From assembly GCA_009746045.1 (NCBI GenBank), contig RPFO01000002.1, positions 2,510,506 through 2,574,505 on the forward strand: a DNA stretch of 64,000 bases. The letters run 5' to 3'. The translations under genes were made by a program, and so were the position numbers. A model generated the notes under the pieces. It did not search any database. It had not been told where the DNA came from and worked only from the letters and a program-made list of their open reading frames with translations. Below, in pieces: positions 50,349 through 59,735 of this stretch. Every line of letters starts with the position of its first letter. The first letter of the stretch is position 1. The DNA comes from Mesostigma viride. Its lineage: Eukaryota; Streptophyta; Mesostigmatophyceae; Mesostigmatales; Mesostigmataceae.

Positions 50349-51901
50349 TGAATTGAATTGAATTGAATTGTAACATAACTCCGTTGGGAGTATATGTAGC
50401 ACATAGCCCTTGAGAGGGGGGCATATGGCCTATCATACATCCTAAGCTACTTCCTGCAAGGGTGGGGATGTAAAGGACCCTTGCTCTAGGTGCACCAGGG
50501 CACTTGCATCCCCATGATCTTCAAGCTATGCCCAGCGAAGGGGGAGCCTGTCATGGGGGGAAGATCAGCATAGCTATACAAAAAGCTAGGGCATGGCGTC
50601 TCAGCAGAGAGTTACTCCCTGCATGGGCACGGCAAAGCTAGGCATCATCTGGAGGTTGGCTCATCATAGGCCCACATGTACATGACTAAAAATGCTAGGC
50701 ATCAGCTGGTATAGTGCCTGTAGTAGGCGGGCATGTACAAGGCCACTGTCTATCTATTCTACACTAGTTACTGCTGCTGTATTCCCCTAGGCTGGGGCTG
50801 CCGGAGTCGCTGGGGCCGCGGTGGTTGAGGGGGTCGCGTGCCAGGGCTTGTGGCCGACGTAGATGTCCGCCCCCTTCCAGTACACCGGCTGGCCCGCCTT
50901 GGTCTGCCGGAGCTGGAGGTAGGTCGGCCATCTAGCTCCCGTCGCCGTTGTTGCTGCGCCAGGGTCAAGTCGTCGTCCACGGTGAACGGAGTGTTCTCGA
51001 GCCGCTTGCGGCGTCTGAGGAACGAAACCTTGTCCGCTGGGCTGTCAAAGATGAGAAGAAGCGGAGGCGCCCCTGCCTTACCCCGCGCGCGGGGGAGGCG
51101 GTGGGCGGTCAGCTTAATCTCACCAAGGAGGCCCATGCGTGCAAGGATTTTGCTCTCAAACGCACGTGCAAGCTTCTCGGAATTCTCACCTTCCACCAGG
51201 TCGAAGTTCTTGAGGATGGCGTTGAGGCTGCGCTTGGAGAGCTCGGCCTCCTCGCGGAGGTCAAGCGTCTGCCGCTGGAGCTGGGCTGCGACGGCGGAGG
51301 TGGTGGAGGTGGTATGTTGCTTAAGCATGTCCGCCCAGGTGGTGATGGGAGGAGCATCGCCGGCCAGGCCAGCCGGGGCTGGCTTGGCGGCAATGTCCTT
51401 CACCGCCTGGGCGGTGAGGCCTGCGGTGTTCTGCAGAACCTCGATAGCGATGGCGTTGTCCTTAACCCGCTGGTCGATGTCACGGAGCTGGGCGGTGATG
51501 GCGTCGGAGGTGGAGGTGGTGGCGGTGGAGGAGGCGAGGAGGGTGGAGGTGGCGGTGGAGATGGTGGAGGTGGCGGTGGAAAGGAGGGGAAGCTCGGCAG
51601 TCAGCGTGCCGCCGATGGCCGCCACATCTGCAGCAATGGGGTCCACGTGCTCCTCGAGGACCTCTTTAAGGAGTGAGCGGATGGAGGATTCGGTTTAGGT
51701 GGTGGTGAGAGGCTTGGGGGGCCAAAGCTCCCCGATGGAGCGTCCACAATTGAGGAGGGAAAAGAGAGCGACTTGCTGGAGGTAGGGGCGGTGGAGGCTG
51801 GGAATGGTGTCGAAACAGGGGATACGAATCCAGCGAGGGTCAAAGAGGCGACCTTGGTTGAAGAGCTGCTTGCATAGTGCAAGAAGCGAGGCGTGCGTTC
51901 C
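50349..51901 (-). mobile_element. ORF1-only retroposon inside LINE B
   Basis: It is flanked by AGCGTACAAAT at 50338-50348 and 51902-51912. The reverse strand carries an ORF1p-like gene, a 3' region of about 380 bp, the hairpin CTCC-CAAC-GGAG (50379-50390) and a tail of AATTC units. Its 5' part is missing. Confidence 0.88.
50768..51646 (-). CDS. ORF1p-like protein, copy with broken ends
   Basis: The protein has an Ala/Thr/Ser-rich heptad region (STATSTISTATSTLLASS, likely coiled coil) and a conserved stretch TAQAVKDIAAKPAPAGLAGD. A C-terminal domain follows with RLPRARGKAGAPPLLLIF, KVSFLRRRKRLENTPFTVDD and DLTLAQQQRRREL. That domain resembles the C-terminal RNA-binding region of L1 ORF1p. Upstream the same frame continues after one TAA near 51697 (homologous to TTA, Leu, in the 56739-58106 copy). 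The end after QRRREL is frameshifted relative to other copies. No ORF2 follows. Confidence 0.6.
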   Translation of the reverse strand: MDPIAADVAAIGGTLTAELPLLSTATSTISTATSTLLASSTATTSTSDAITAQLRDIDQRVKDNAIAIEVLQNTAGLTAQAVKDIAAKPAPAGLAGDAPPITTWADMLKQHTTSTTSAVAAQLQRQTLDLREEAELSKRSLNAILKNFDLVEGENSEKLARAFESKILARMGLLGEIKLTAHRLPRARGKAGAPPLLLIFDSPADKVSFLRRRKRLENTPFTVDDDLTLAQQQRRRELDGRPTSSSGRPRRASRCTGRGRTSTSATSPGTRPPQPPRPQRLRQPQPRGIQQQ

Positions 51902-52078
51902 AGCGTACAAATCCTCATTGCTAATGTGCAAACCAAAGGGGATGTTATGCGCATGGGCATGCCACGGACTACTATCAAGGAGACAACCAGCTACTATATG
52001 CTAATCTCATTAGAAAATAATTACACCAATTAAAGTTACAAATATCGTCTGCATCATGCCCCAACCATGCACTTAATA

Positions 52079-52374
52079 CCAACCATGTGCACACTTAATA
52101 CGTTAATATGATGTATGCCGTGATTTCATGTCAAGGAGACAACCAGCGCATGCCAGAAATCGGGAGAATCGCATGTATTTCGTGCGGGTCGGGCCTAACT
52201 GAATATTAATTAGTCAATTAATTACTTAATGATGCGGCGAGAGCGCTCTGTGGCCTGCCCACTCATGGCAGCATGAGAGCTCTAGGCTAGTGCACGCTAG
52301 TCAGGGGTGCCCGCTCCCTCCTTGTAATGTATGGGGGTTGGAGGTTCCTTTGTTGGCACCCATGTGACGCACTG
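52079..52374. other. No gene seen; family D mini-copy
   Basis: CAAGGAGACAACCAGCGCAT at about 52133 is the fixed end of family D with about 35 bp attached. 52235-52325 resembles 27370-27500. Nothing coding is seen. Confidence 0.5.
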
Positions 52375-52386
52375 GCGTGCCTATTA

Positions 52387-53149
52387 AGTAAGTAAGTAAG
52401 TACTTGCGTGTCATGCGCACAGGCATGCCACGGAGCCCAGCCTGGCCGGCACCTCCTGACGTGGGCTGGGCCCAGTGATGTTAGACGCCGCAAGGCCCGC
52501 ACCTTCAAAGAACAGCTAGTAGAGGACCTGGGGGGCCTAGGCCTCTCCGTGATTTGGAAGAAGATGATGGACAAGGCCAAGTGGGCCCAGGTCATAGAGG
52601 ACAACGAGCCCCCCCAGTGGGGAAGCGCCCGCGTGTGCAATCCCGCGGGAGGCACGCCAGATAGCTCCCCTAGGGCAGCGTGCGGCTGCCTAGATAGATG
52701 TTGTAGTTAGAATGTTGTTAGATAGATGTAGTATGTAGCCAATGTAGATAGATTAGACCGGTAGGAATGTTGGCACCCATCCATCCATCCATCGGGGTTA
52801 ATGCTCCGTGACTCCCCAACGGGAGCACGAGTCTAATTAATTAATTAATTAATGCCACGGAGTACGATGCTAATCTCATTAGAAAAATAATTACACAAAA
52901 GTTTTTACACAAATATCGTCTGCATCATCCCCCAACCGTTAAGCACTAGATGGGGATGTAATCCTCATCCGAGCTGTCCTCTACTGTAATGGCAGACGAG
53001 GCGGTAGTGTAGCGGCTATCCTCAGGACCAATAACCTCCACCTGTGGACTTCTACCCTGGCTAGCAACGGGCCGCGGGGCCCGTGGGGAGAAAACAGGAG
53101 CATACCCCTCGGGAAGGTGCTTATCGCAGATGGCAGCCCATTTCTCCTT
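52387..53149 (-). mobile_element. Family F element with its coding end
   Basis: The reverse strand encodes EKWAAICDKHLPEGYAPVFS ... VEDSSDEDYIPI and stop (53149 to about 52948), then a family F 3' region and a (CTTA)n tail. GCGTGCCTATTA at 52375-52386 and 53150-53161 flanks it. Family F is thus the 3' end of a coding retroposon. A LINE C copy (52436-52851) interrupts it. Confidence 0.75.
52436..52851 (+). mobile_element. LINE C 3' copy, 416 bp
   Basis: Encodes the LINE C C-terminus (GRHLLTWAGPSDVRRRKART, then LSVIWKKMMDKAKWAQVIED, stop at about 52707). Its 3' region has four CATC units (52780-52794), the hairpin CTCCC-CAAC-GGGAG (52812-52825) and a TTAATTAA tail. ATGCCACGGAG flanks it at 52425-52435 and 52852-52862, splitting family F. 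Confidence 0.85.
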
Positions 53150-53167
53150 GCGTGCCTATTAATCAAT

Positions 53168-55109
53168 TAATTAATTAATTAATTATCAACATCACTCCGT
53201 TGGGAGTCAATGTAGCACATATCCCTGAGAAGGGGCATATGGCTTTAAATACATCCTAGGCTACTTCATGCAAGGGTGGGAATGTAAGCAACACTTGCTC
53301 TAGGTGCCGCAAGGGCACCGGCACCACCATGCTGTCTCAGGTTCAACCCAGCTAAGGGGATCCTGGCACGGGGGAGGAAGATCATCATGGCTATGCAAGG
53401 GCTAGGGCATGGCTTCTCGACAGAGAGCATCTCTCTGCATGGCATAGCATGGCTAAGTTCTTAATGCAACATCCATGGGGGTCCCATTATAGACAAAGCA
53501 TGGCTAAATGTTGAAGGCATCATCCATGGGGCCATTATGGGCGCACATGCGCGTGGGCCACATGCTAGGCTAAGCCTTACTAATCTACACTACTGGTATA
53601 TATATTCCTAGTCTGAGGTGGCAGGAGGGGGCTGCCAGGGCTTGTGGTCAACGTGGATGACCGCCCCCTCCAGTATACCGGCTTCCCCCTTGCGCTCTGC
53701 CGGAGCTGAAGGTAGGCCGGCCATAGCTCGCGTCGCCGTTGTTGCTGGGCCAGGGTCAAGTCGTCGTCCAGCGTGAAGCGAGTCTCCGAGAGCTTCTTGC
53801 GGCATTTAAGGAACGCCAGCTTGTCCGCCATGTACTTAAAGGTGAGGAGCACGGGGGCCGGGCCAGCCTTCCCCCGCGCGCGGGGGAGGCGGACAGCCGA
53901 CATGTCCAGCTCACCAGTGAGTAACATGGGGGCAAGAATGGCGCGCTTAAATGCCTCAAGAAGGCTCGTGGAGGTCTCACCTGCCTGCTGGTCGAAGTGC
54001 TTGACGATGACATTGTGGCTGCGCCGGGCGATGTCGGCTTCCTCGCGAAGGTCGAGGGCTTGTTGCTTGAGTTGTGCCGAGATGGTGGAGGTGGTGGAGG
54101 TGGTGTGCTGCTTAAGCAAGTCCGCCCAGGTGGAGGGAGCATCGCCGGCCGAGCCAGCAGGCGCCGGCTGGGCGGCGATGTCCTTCACCGCCTGGGCGGT
54201 GAGGCCGGCGGTGTCATGCAAGCTCTCAAGGGCGTTGGCGGTGGCTTGAAGGCGTTGGTCGAGGTCGAGGAGCTGGGCTTTGATGTCGGCAGTGGAGGCG
54301 GAGATGGCCGTGGAGGTGGAGGCGGCGGCGGTGGAAATGTGAGGAAGTTCAGCAGTCAGCGTGCCGCCGATTGCTGCTATGTCGGCAGCAAGGGGGGTCA
54401 CGTGCTGCTGAAAGGCTTCCGTGAGGATGGAGCGGAGGGTGGGGACGGAAAGGGGTGGAGCCCAGATCTCGCCGTCAGAGCGCTGGAGAAGGGAGTTGAG
54501 GATGGCGTGCTGGAGATGGGGGCGGACGCAGCCGGACAGCCCGTAGATGTTGGCCCAGCGGCTGCCGTCCGGGGCGAGGAGGCGATTGATGGAGTGGAAA
54601 TGGAGGCACAGGTCGTAAAGCGAAGCGTAATCCCCGAAGAAGATGCAGCGCAGAGCATCGGTCGGAGAAATGGTGGCCCAGTCGTAATCTGCGACCTTGA
54701 AAGGCCGGGGCCGAAAGCTCGGTTCTGGGCGTGAAGACCCTCCTGTGTCGTCGGCTGGGCGGGTGCGCTTGGGGTCAGGCGATGCAGATGGCGAGGCGTT
54801 AAGCCCGGGGGGTTGCTGGACGACCACCAGTGCACGACTAGTGTCATCGCCGCCTGCCGGACCTGAAGGCGAAGCTGCAGCCTGAGCTGCAGAATTTTCA
54901 TTGCCGAGCGCAGCCGCCAGGCTGCGTTGCGTCGAGGCGCGTTTGTGCGCCATATATTGCGTTTTAGATTCGGAAAATTATATCAGCATGTGCGTCTTAG
55001 AAAGACGAAGCGATAGTGATATTCACAGCTGAATTTGGGGCTCAAACGTGAAAGTTATGAGCTCCGCCGTCAGCCATGGCTACCTCGTGGCTCGTGGCTC
55101 GTGGCTCGT
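53168..55109 (-). mobile_element. ORF1-only (HAL1-like) retroposon, full length
   Basis: This 1.9-kb unit has a 156-bp 5' leader starting with GAGCCAC repeats (reverse strand, near 55109), a single ORF (54953-53580), a 3' region of about 390 bp, the hairpin CTCC-CAAC-GGAG (53195-53206) and a TTAATTAA tail. TTAATCAAT at 53159-53167 and 55110-55118 is the likely target duplication. No reverse transcriptase gene is present, so it must rely on another element. Confidence 0.82.
53580..54953 (-). CDS. ORF1p-like protein of ORF1-only retroposon
   Basis: 457 residues. The N-terminal 100 are disordered and Ala/Ser/Pro-rich. About 105-200 form a conserved block (FHSINRLLAPDGSRWANIYG). About 205-275 are Ala/Thr/Ser heptads, likely a trimer-forming coiled coil. 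The C-terminal part (SAVRLPRARGKAGPAPVLLT, RFTLDDDLTLAQQQRRREL, GKPVYWRG) resembles the RNA-binding/CTD region of L1 ORF1p, an RNA chaperone. Compared with the other copies the last about 30 residues are in a shifted frame (one base missing after VYW), so the normal end VxHKPWQ is lost. The start is the only Met at the end of the leader. Confidence 0.7.
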   Translation of the reverse strand: MAHKRASTQRSLAAALGNENSAAQAAASPSGPAGGDDTSRALVVVQQPPGLNASPSASPDPKRTRPADDTGGSSRPEPSFRPRPFKVADYDWATISPTDALRCIFFGDYASLYDLCLHFHSINRLLAPDGSRWANIYGLSGCVRPHLQHAILNSLLQRSDGEIWAPPLSVPTLRSILTEAFQQHVTPLAADIAAIGGTLTAELPHISTAAASTSTAISASTADIKAQLLDLDQRLQATANALESLHDTAGLTAQAVKDIAAQPAPAGSAGDAPSTWADLLKQHTTSTTSTISAQLKQQALDLREEADIARRSHNVIVKHFDQQAGETSTSLLEAFKRAILAPMLLTGELDMSAVRLPRARGKAGPAPVLLTFKYMADKLAFLKCRKKLSETRFTLDDDLTLAQQQRRRELWPAYLQLRQSARGKPVYWRGRSSTLTTSPGSPLLPPQTRNIYTSSVD

Positions 55110-55131
55110 TTAATCAATGACTGAGGATTAT

Positions 55132-55171
55132 CAAGGAGACAACCAGCGCAGGCCAGAAATAGGGAGAAATA
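55132..55171 (-). mobile_element. 40-bp family D mini-insertion
   Basis: CAAGGAGACAACCAGCGCAG plus 20 bp more, flanked by ACTGAGGATTAT at 55120-55131 and 55172-55183. It contains only the fixed terminus of family D. Confidence 0.8.
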
Positions 55172-55194
55172 ACTGAGGATTATTCTAATTTCTG

Positions 55195-55975
55195 ATTTGG
55201 CACGCCGCAAAGGTGAAAACCATTTGCGTTCAGTGCCGGTCCGCGGAAAACGCGATCTGCAAATGAATCCAGGCCGGAATCGAACTGGGGACCTCTCGCA
55301 CCAACTTTTGCTGACTATAGCTAGGACGGACGTCTCCTGATCCTAAGGCATCGCTGTTTGCACCCATCCATCCATCCATCCATCCATCCATCCATCCATC
55401 CATCCATCCATCCATCCATCCATCCATCCATCCATCCATCCATCCATCCATCCATCCATCCATCCATCCATCCATCCATCCATCCATCCATCCATCCATC
55501 CATCCATCCATCCATCCATCCATCCATCCATCCATCCATCCATCCATCCATCCATCCATCCATCCATCCATCCATCCATCCATCCATCCATCCATCCATC
55601 CATCCATCCATCCATCCATCCATCCATCCATCCATCCATCCATCCATCCATCCATCCATCCATCCATCCATCCATCCATCCATCCATCCATCCATCCATC
55701 CATCCATCCATCCATCCATCCATCCATCCATCCATCCATCCATCCATCCATCCATCCATCCATCCATCCATCCATCCATCCATCCATCCATCCATCCATC
55801 CATCCATCCATCGGGTTTAATGCTCCGTGACTCCCCAACGGGAGCACGAGTCTAATTAATTAATTAATTAATTAATTAATTAAGGCATCGCCAACTGACA
55901 CCTACAGTCCACCTGCAAAAGTTCTCCTTTCCGGGTTATTATGCTCATACATGTGACGCAGCCTACGTGTATTTA
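55195..55975 (-). repeat. SINE-like unit E split by LINE C
   Basis: This matches the 226-bp unit at 56355-56580 in reverse: GCAAAGGTGAAAACC, GGAATCGAACTGGGGACC, TGCTGACTATAG and GACGGACGTCTCC on the left, and GGCATCGCCAACTGACACC through AAAAGTTCTCC on the right of the LINE C insertion. Confidence 0.75.
55355..55880 (+). mobile_element. LINE C terminal piece with 450-bp CATC array
   Basis: The insert consists of TGTTTGCACC, about 112 CATC units (about 55362-55812), the hairpin CTCCC-CAAC-GGGAG (55831-55844) and a TTAATTAA tail, with no other LINE sequence. TAAGGCATCGC flanks it at 55344-55354 and 55881-55891. Confidence 0.88.
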
Positions 55976-56217
55976 TCAGTAATTAATTAAGTTGTCAGAA
56001 ACTGTTATCCTCAAGAAAGGGTAAGCTGGCAAATGGACTAAATGCTGCCAACGGCCTGTGCGCGAAAATATGCGAGAACTCACGGTAGCCAGAAAAATCA
56101 GGGTTCGAACTAGCTACCAACTGGAACCTATGCCATAGATTCCGCGATAGGGCGATTTATCAACGAGGAAACTGGTCGGCGCAGGTCAGATATCTGGAGG
56201 GCTCTATGACATATAGT

Positions 56218-56673
56218 CTGATCAGACACTCCGCAAAGGTGAAAACCTTTGCGTTCAGTGCCGGGCCGCGGAAAACGCGGAAAAACGCGATCTGCAAATG
56301 AATCCGACCGGAATCGAACTGGGGACCTCTCGCACCAATTTTGCTGACTATAGGAAAGGCTTGCATCACTCCCCGGACAGGAGAACTTTTGCGGATGACT
56401 GTAGGTGTAAGTTGGCGATGCCATGGTATCCGGAGACGTCCGTCCTATAGTCAGCAAAATTGGTGCGAGAGGTCCCCAGTTCGATTCCGGTCGGATTCAT
56501 TTGCAGATCGCGTTTTCCGCGTTTTCCGCGGCCTGGCACTGAACGCAAAGGTTTTCACCTTTGCGGAGTGTCTGATCAGAATAGGACGGACGTCTCCGGT
56601 TACCATGGCATCGCCAACTTACACCTACAGTCATCCGCAAAAGTTCTCCTGTCCGGGGAGTGATGCAAGCCTT
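56218..56673. repeat. SINE-like unit E with inverted self-insertion
   Basis: The outer unit (56218-56354 and 56581-56673) is interrupted by an inverted copy of the same unit (56355-56580). ATAGG lies at both joints (56350-56354 and 56581-56585). The result is an interleaved pattern of two inverted repeats. Confidence 0.85.
56439..56495 (+). ncRNA. tRNA-like segment lacking the anticodon arm
   Basis: TCCGTCC and GGTCGGA form a 7-bp acceptor-like stem with one mismatch. TATAGTCAGCAAAATTGG resembles a D arm/A box, and AGAGGTCCCCAGTTCGATTC carries the variable loop and a B-box-like GTTCGATTC. The 57 nt equal a tRNA minus a 17-nt anticodon arm. It is the likely RNA polymerase III promoter of unit E. 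It is not a functional tRNA gene. Confidence 0.55.
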
Positions 56674-56738
56674 TCGGATTTGGTACTAGATAAATCACTC
56701 GAGATCTGTGTGTAGGAGTACTATGCTCTATGACATAT

Positions 56739-58106
56739 TAATTAATTAATTAATTAGGAACATAACTCCGTTGGGAGTATATGTAGCACATAGCCCTGAG
56801 AAGGGGCATATGGGCCTATAATACATTCTAAGCTACTTCCTGCAAGGGTGGGAATGTAAACAACACTTGCTCTAGGTGCACCAGGGCACCCGCACCCTCA
56901 TGGTCTATCACGCTATGCCCGGGTAAGGGGGGAGCATGCCTGTGAGGGGGAAGATCATCATGGCTATACAAGAGCTATGGCATGGCTTCTCAGCAGAGAG
57001 TGACTCCCTGCATGGGCACAACATTACTAAATAAGGCTATGCATCGTCTGGAGTGTGGCACATCATAGGCACACATGTACATGATTAAATAAAGCGCGGG
57101 GCTTAGCTGGGATAGTGCCTCTAGGAGGCGTACATGTACATGGCCACGGTCTATCTATTCTGCACTACTACTGCTGTATTCCCCTAAGCTGGGGCGTCTG
57201 GAGTCGCTGGGGCCGCGGGGGGGGGGGGTCGCCTGCCAGGGCTTGTGGCCGACGTAGATGGCCGCCCCCTTCCAGTACACCGGCTGCCCCGCCTTGGTCT
57301 GCCGGAGCTCGAGGTAGGTCGGCCATAGCTCCCGTCGCCGTTGTTGCTGCGCCAGGGTCAAGTCGTCATCAAGGGTGAAGAGAGTCTTCTCGAGCCGCTT
57401 GCGGCGTCTGAGAAAAGAAATCTTGTCCGCCGGGGTCTTAAAGGTGAGGAGGAGCGGGGGCGGCCCTGCCTTACCCCGCGCGCGGGGAAGGCGGTGGGCA
57501 GCCAGCTCTATCTCACCGTTAAGGCCCATGCGACCAAGGATTTCTCTCTCAAACGCACGCAAAAGCTTCTCGGAATTCTCACCTTCCTCCATCTTGAAGT
57601 TCTTGACAATGACGTTGAGGCTGCGCTTGGCGAGCTCGGCCTCCTCGCGGAGGTCAAGCGTCTGCCGTTGAAGCTGGGCTGCGACGGCGGAGGTGGTGGA
57701 GGTGGTATGTTGCTTAAGCATGTCCGCCCAGGTGGTGATGGGAGGAGCATCGCCGGCCAGGCCAGCCGAGGCTGGCTTGGCGGCAATGTCCTTCACCGCC
57801 TGGGCGGTGAGGCCTGCGGTATTCTGCAGAACCTCGATAGCAATGGCGTTGTCCTTAAGACGCTGGTCGATGTCACGGAGCTGGGCGGTGATGGCGTCGG
57901 AGGTGGAGGTGGTGGCGGTGGAGGAGGCGAGGAGGGTGGAGGTGGCGGTGGAGATGGTGGAGGTGGCGGTGGAGAGGAGGGGGAGCTCGGCAGCCAACGT
58001 GCTGCCCATGACCGCCACATCTGCTGCGATGGGGGCCACGTGCTGCTCGAGGGCCTCCTTGAGGAGTGAGCGGATGGAGGATTCGGTTAAGGTGGTGGTG
58101 GTGGTG
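56739..58106 (-). mobile_element. ORF1-only retroposon, 5'-truncated copy
   Basis: Flanked by TATGACATAT at 56729-56738 and 58107-58116. The reverse strand has the last 317 codons of the ORF1p-like gene, the 3' region, the hairpin CTCC-CAAC-GGAG (56766-56777) and a TTAATTAA tail. Confidence 0.88.
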
Positions 58107-58114
58107 TATGACAT
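57155..58114 (-). CDS. ORF1p-like protein, best C-terminus
   Basis: 319 residues. The first codons, including the Met at 58114, come from the flanking duplication, so the natural start is lost. It has the heptad Ala/Thr/Ser region, the TAQAVKDIAAKPASAGLAGD block and the intact C-terminal domain: RLPRARGKAGPPPLLLTF, LFTLDDDLTLAQQQRRREL, WPTYLELRQ and GQPVYWKGAAIYVGHKPWQA. It ends in a Ser-rich tail. This is the copy to use when comparing the family with L1 ORF1p-type proteins. Confidence 0.65.
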   Translation of the reverse strand: MSYTTTTTLTESSIRSLLKEALEQHVAPIAADVAVMGSTLAAELPLLSTATSTISTATSTLLASSTATTSTSDAITAQLRDIDQRLKDNAIAIEVLQNTAGLTAQAVKDIAAKPASAGLAGDAPPITTWADMLKQHTTSTTSAVAAQLQRQTLDLREEAELAKRSLNVIVKNFKMEEGENSEKLLRAFEREILGRMGLNGEIELAAHRLPRARGKAGPPPLLLTFKTPADKISFLRRRKRLEKTLFTLDDDLTLAQQQRRRELWPTYLELRQTKAGQPVYWKGAAIYVGHKPWQATPPPRGPSDSRRPSLGEYSSSSAE

Positions 58115-58116
58115 AT

Positions 58117-58462
58117 AGGGTTATATAAACATCACTTAATATCAATGAGACAACCAGCACAGGCCAGAAATCTGGATCAATGTGTCATTAATGACATGTT
58201 TGAGAAAATAAATGCTTAATAACATCGTTTATCTATTACATCAATTGGTACCAAAAGCAAACTTGTCCAAATAGGGTACCGTGGGGTGGGGGGTGGGTGT
58301 GTGTGTGGGGGGGTGGGGGTGGGGGGGGGGACGACTTAAAATTTTCCACACCCATAGAACTTTGTCTCACTTAACATGACATCACTGTATGAGGAAACAG
58401 ACACGGCTGTTTTCCAAGTCTGCCATTGGTCATCTTACTCCTAGGATGCCTCCGTAACATAT
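58117..58462. other. No gene seen; G-rich tract and family D mini-copy
   Basis: A family D terminus (GAGACAACCAGCACAGGCC) lies at about 58146-58165, and a GT/G-rich tract at 58276-58331. Confidence 0.5.
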
Positions 58463-58990
58463 CAAAGAGACAACCAGCGCAGGCCAGAAATCGGGAGAAT
58501 CCGGACCATGGTAGCTCGAGCCTGCCGTTATCTTTTCCGCGTTTTCGAGTCGTTCAGGATGATGAAGATGAATGGTGATGGAAATGTGTATCCTTGTGCA
58601 TTGAAATTATGGCTGGCTTACGTGTGGAGCGACTAGATGACCTAGACGGTGGGGCCGGAAACAGCATGCTTGATCAGGGCGTGTGTTTCTAGCCTAACTG
58701 GCCGGGAGTGTCTAGTGGTGAGCACCATTGCTGCGATCGCTCTCCCACCATTTACGAGGAAATACCCGCAAATGGAAAACCACTGAAAAGGTCTAGCTAG
58801 TCAGTCATCACGTTAGCCATGCCATGATTCCAAACGTCCAAGAACTGCACACGGTGCAAAGGCAAAAAGCCGGAGGACAGCACTTTCAAATGTGCGGCGG
58901 GAACCAAAAGCCCGCGGATGCCAGAAAACATCGTGTTGCGGCAGCGACGCGACGATGTGGACAACGAATCCAGTGCCAAGCTCGGAACGG
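58463..58990 (+). repeat. Repeat family D, longest copy
   Basis: Runs from AGAGACAACCAGCGCAGG through CCGGACCATGGTAGCTCG, CCGCAAATGGAAAACCACTG and CGTCCAAGAACTGCACACGG to CCAGTGCCAAGCTCGGAACG. Its second half is also present, inverted, at 23246-23545. The family's fixed end is the left end; right ends vary. It shows no firm protein. Confidence 0.65.
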
Positions 58991-59735
58991 CCGCAAAGGA
59001 GATCTGGCATCACAGGGTTCAGATGTGCGGAGATACTATGCGATCCAGCCGGTCCACGACCTGTTTGTAGAGCTTGTGCCAAGGGGCAGCACCCCAACAT
59101 CGTAACAACATCCTAACATATGGCAATGACAATGGGACTGGTTATGCTTGGCAGAAACTGAAAACAGCAAGACATGTTGCCACTACGCATGTGCAAGCAT
59201 AGCTCTGCCCTGTGCAACACATAAGCAAGGCTACTCGGAATACGTGCAAAGCTTGCTATCTAGTGGACAGAAAATGCCCATGGTCTTCGGAAAAGCCTTG
59301 GATACCACTGTGGAGCTTTTCCCTGCATTCAATAGAAATAACTAAACATACATGTGCGCTTAAAAAATGCACAAAATGCAACAGCACAACACAGTCAGCA
59401 ATAACAGTCAAAGTAACCAACCCAACTTCCTATCCGAAAATAAATCAGAATTAGCATAGCCATGGTCCTATATTACATGTCAGAGGTCAATTTTAGAGAC
59501 ACTTTGGCTGCTAAGGTAGCAGAACAACCATAGTTACCCTGATGACCATGGCACTGCTGCGGCCACACATGGCACTATTGCCTTTTCAGCAGTGGGCCAA
59601 CGAAAGAAAATTGTGCCCGACAGCGTGCCATGAATAGACGCAATGGGTGATAGAGAGTGGCGTGATAGCTGGCTGATTTATTGGCTGATAGATTGGCTGG
59701 TTAACTGGCTGTTTGGTGGGCAGGTGGTTGGTTGG
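58991..59735. other. No gene seen
   Basis: Short unrelated frames only. It lies downstream of the MULE-like gene and may hold nothing functional. Confidence 0.45.

Larger units (their letters stand above)
49515..51950 (-). mobile_element. LINE B copy split by two insertions
   Basis: Tail and hairpin CACGTGAC-GCA-GTCACGTG (reverse strand, 49550-49568) lie at the left. The LINE B coding end runs 49620-49777 and 50061-50348. The continuation TCCTCATTGCTAATGTGCAA lies at 51912-51940, after the ORF1-only insertion. Confidence 0.75.
49494..52067 (-). mobile_element. Family F element containing three nested insertions
   Basis: Outer ends are AGTACGTAAGTACTTGCG (49494 onward) and TCATGCCCCAACCA (to 52067), flanked by TGCACTTAATA at 49483-49493 and 52068-52078. 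Inside lie a LINE B copy, which itself holds a LINE A fragment and an ORF1-only element. Confidence 0.8.

Noticed and set aside
50838-51698. Plus-strand Gly/Val-rich frames opposite the ORF1p-like genes (also at 53773-54734 and 57341-58118)
   Set aside because: They are shadows of the reverse-strand ORFs caused by GC-rich codon bias. The reverse-strand frames have the conserved domain and lie in front of the hairpin and tail.
56439-56495. Functional tRNA gene
   Set aside because: There is no anticodon arm, the acceptor stem has a mismatch, and the segment is part of a dispersed repeat.
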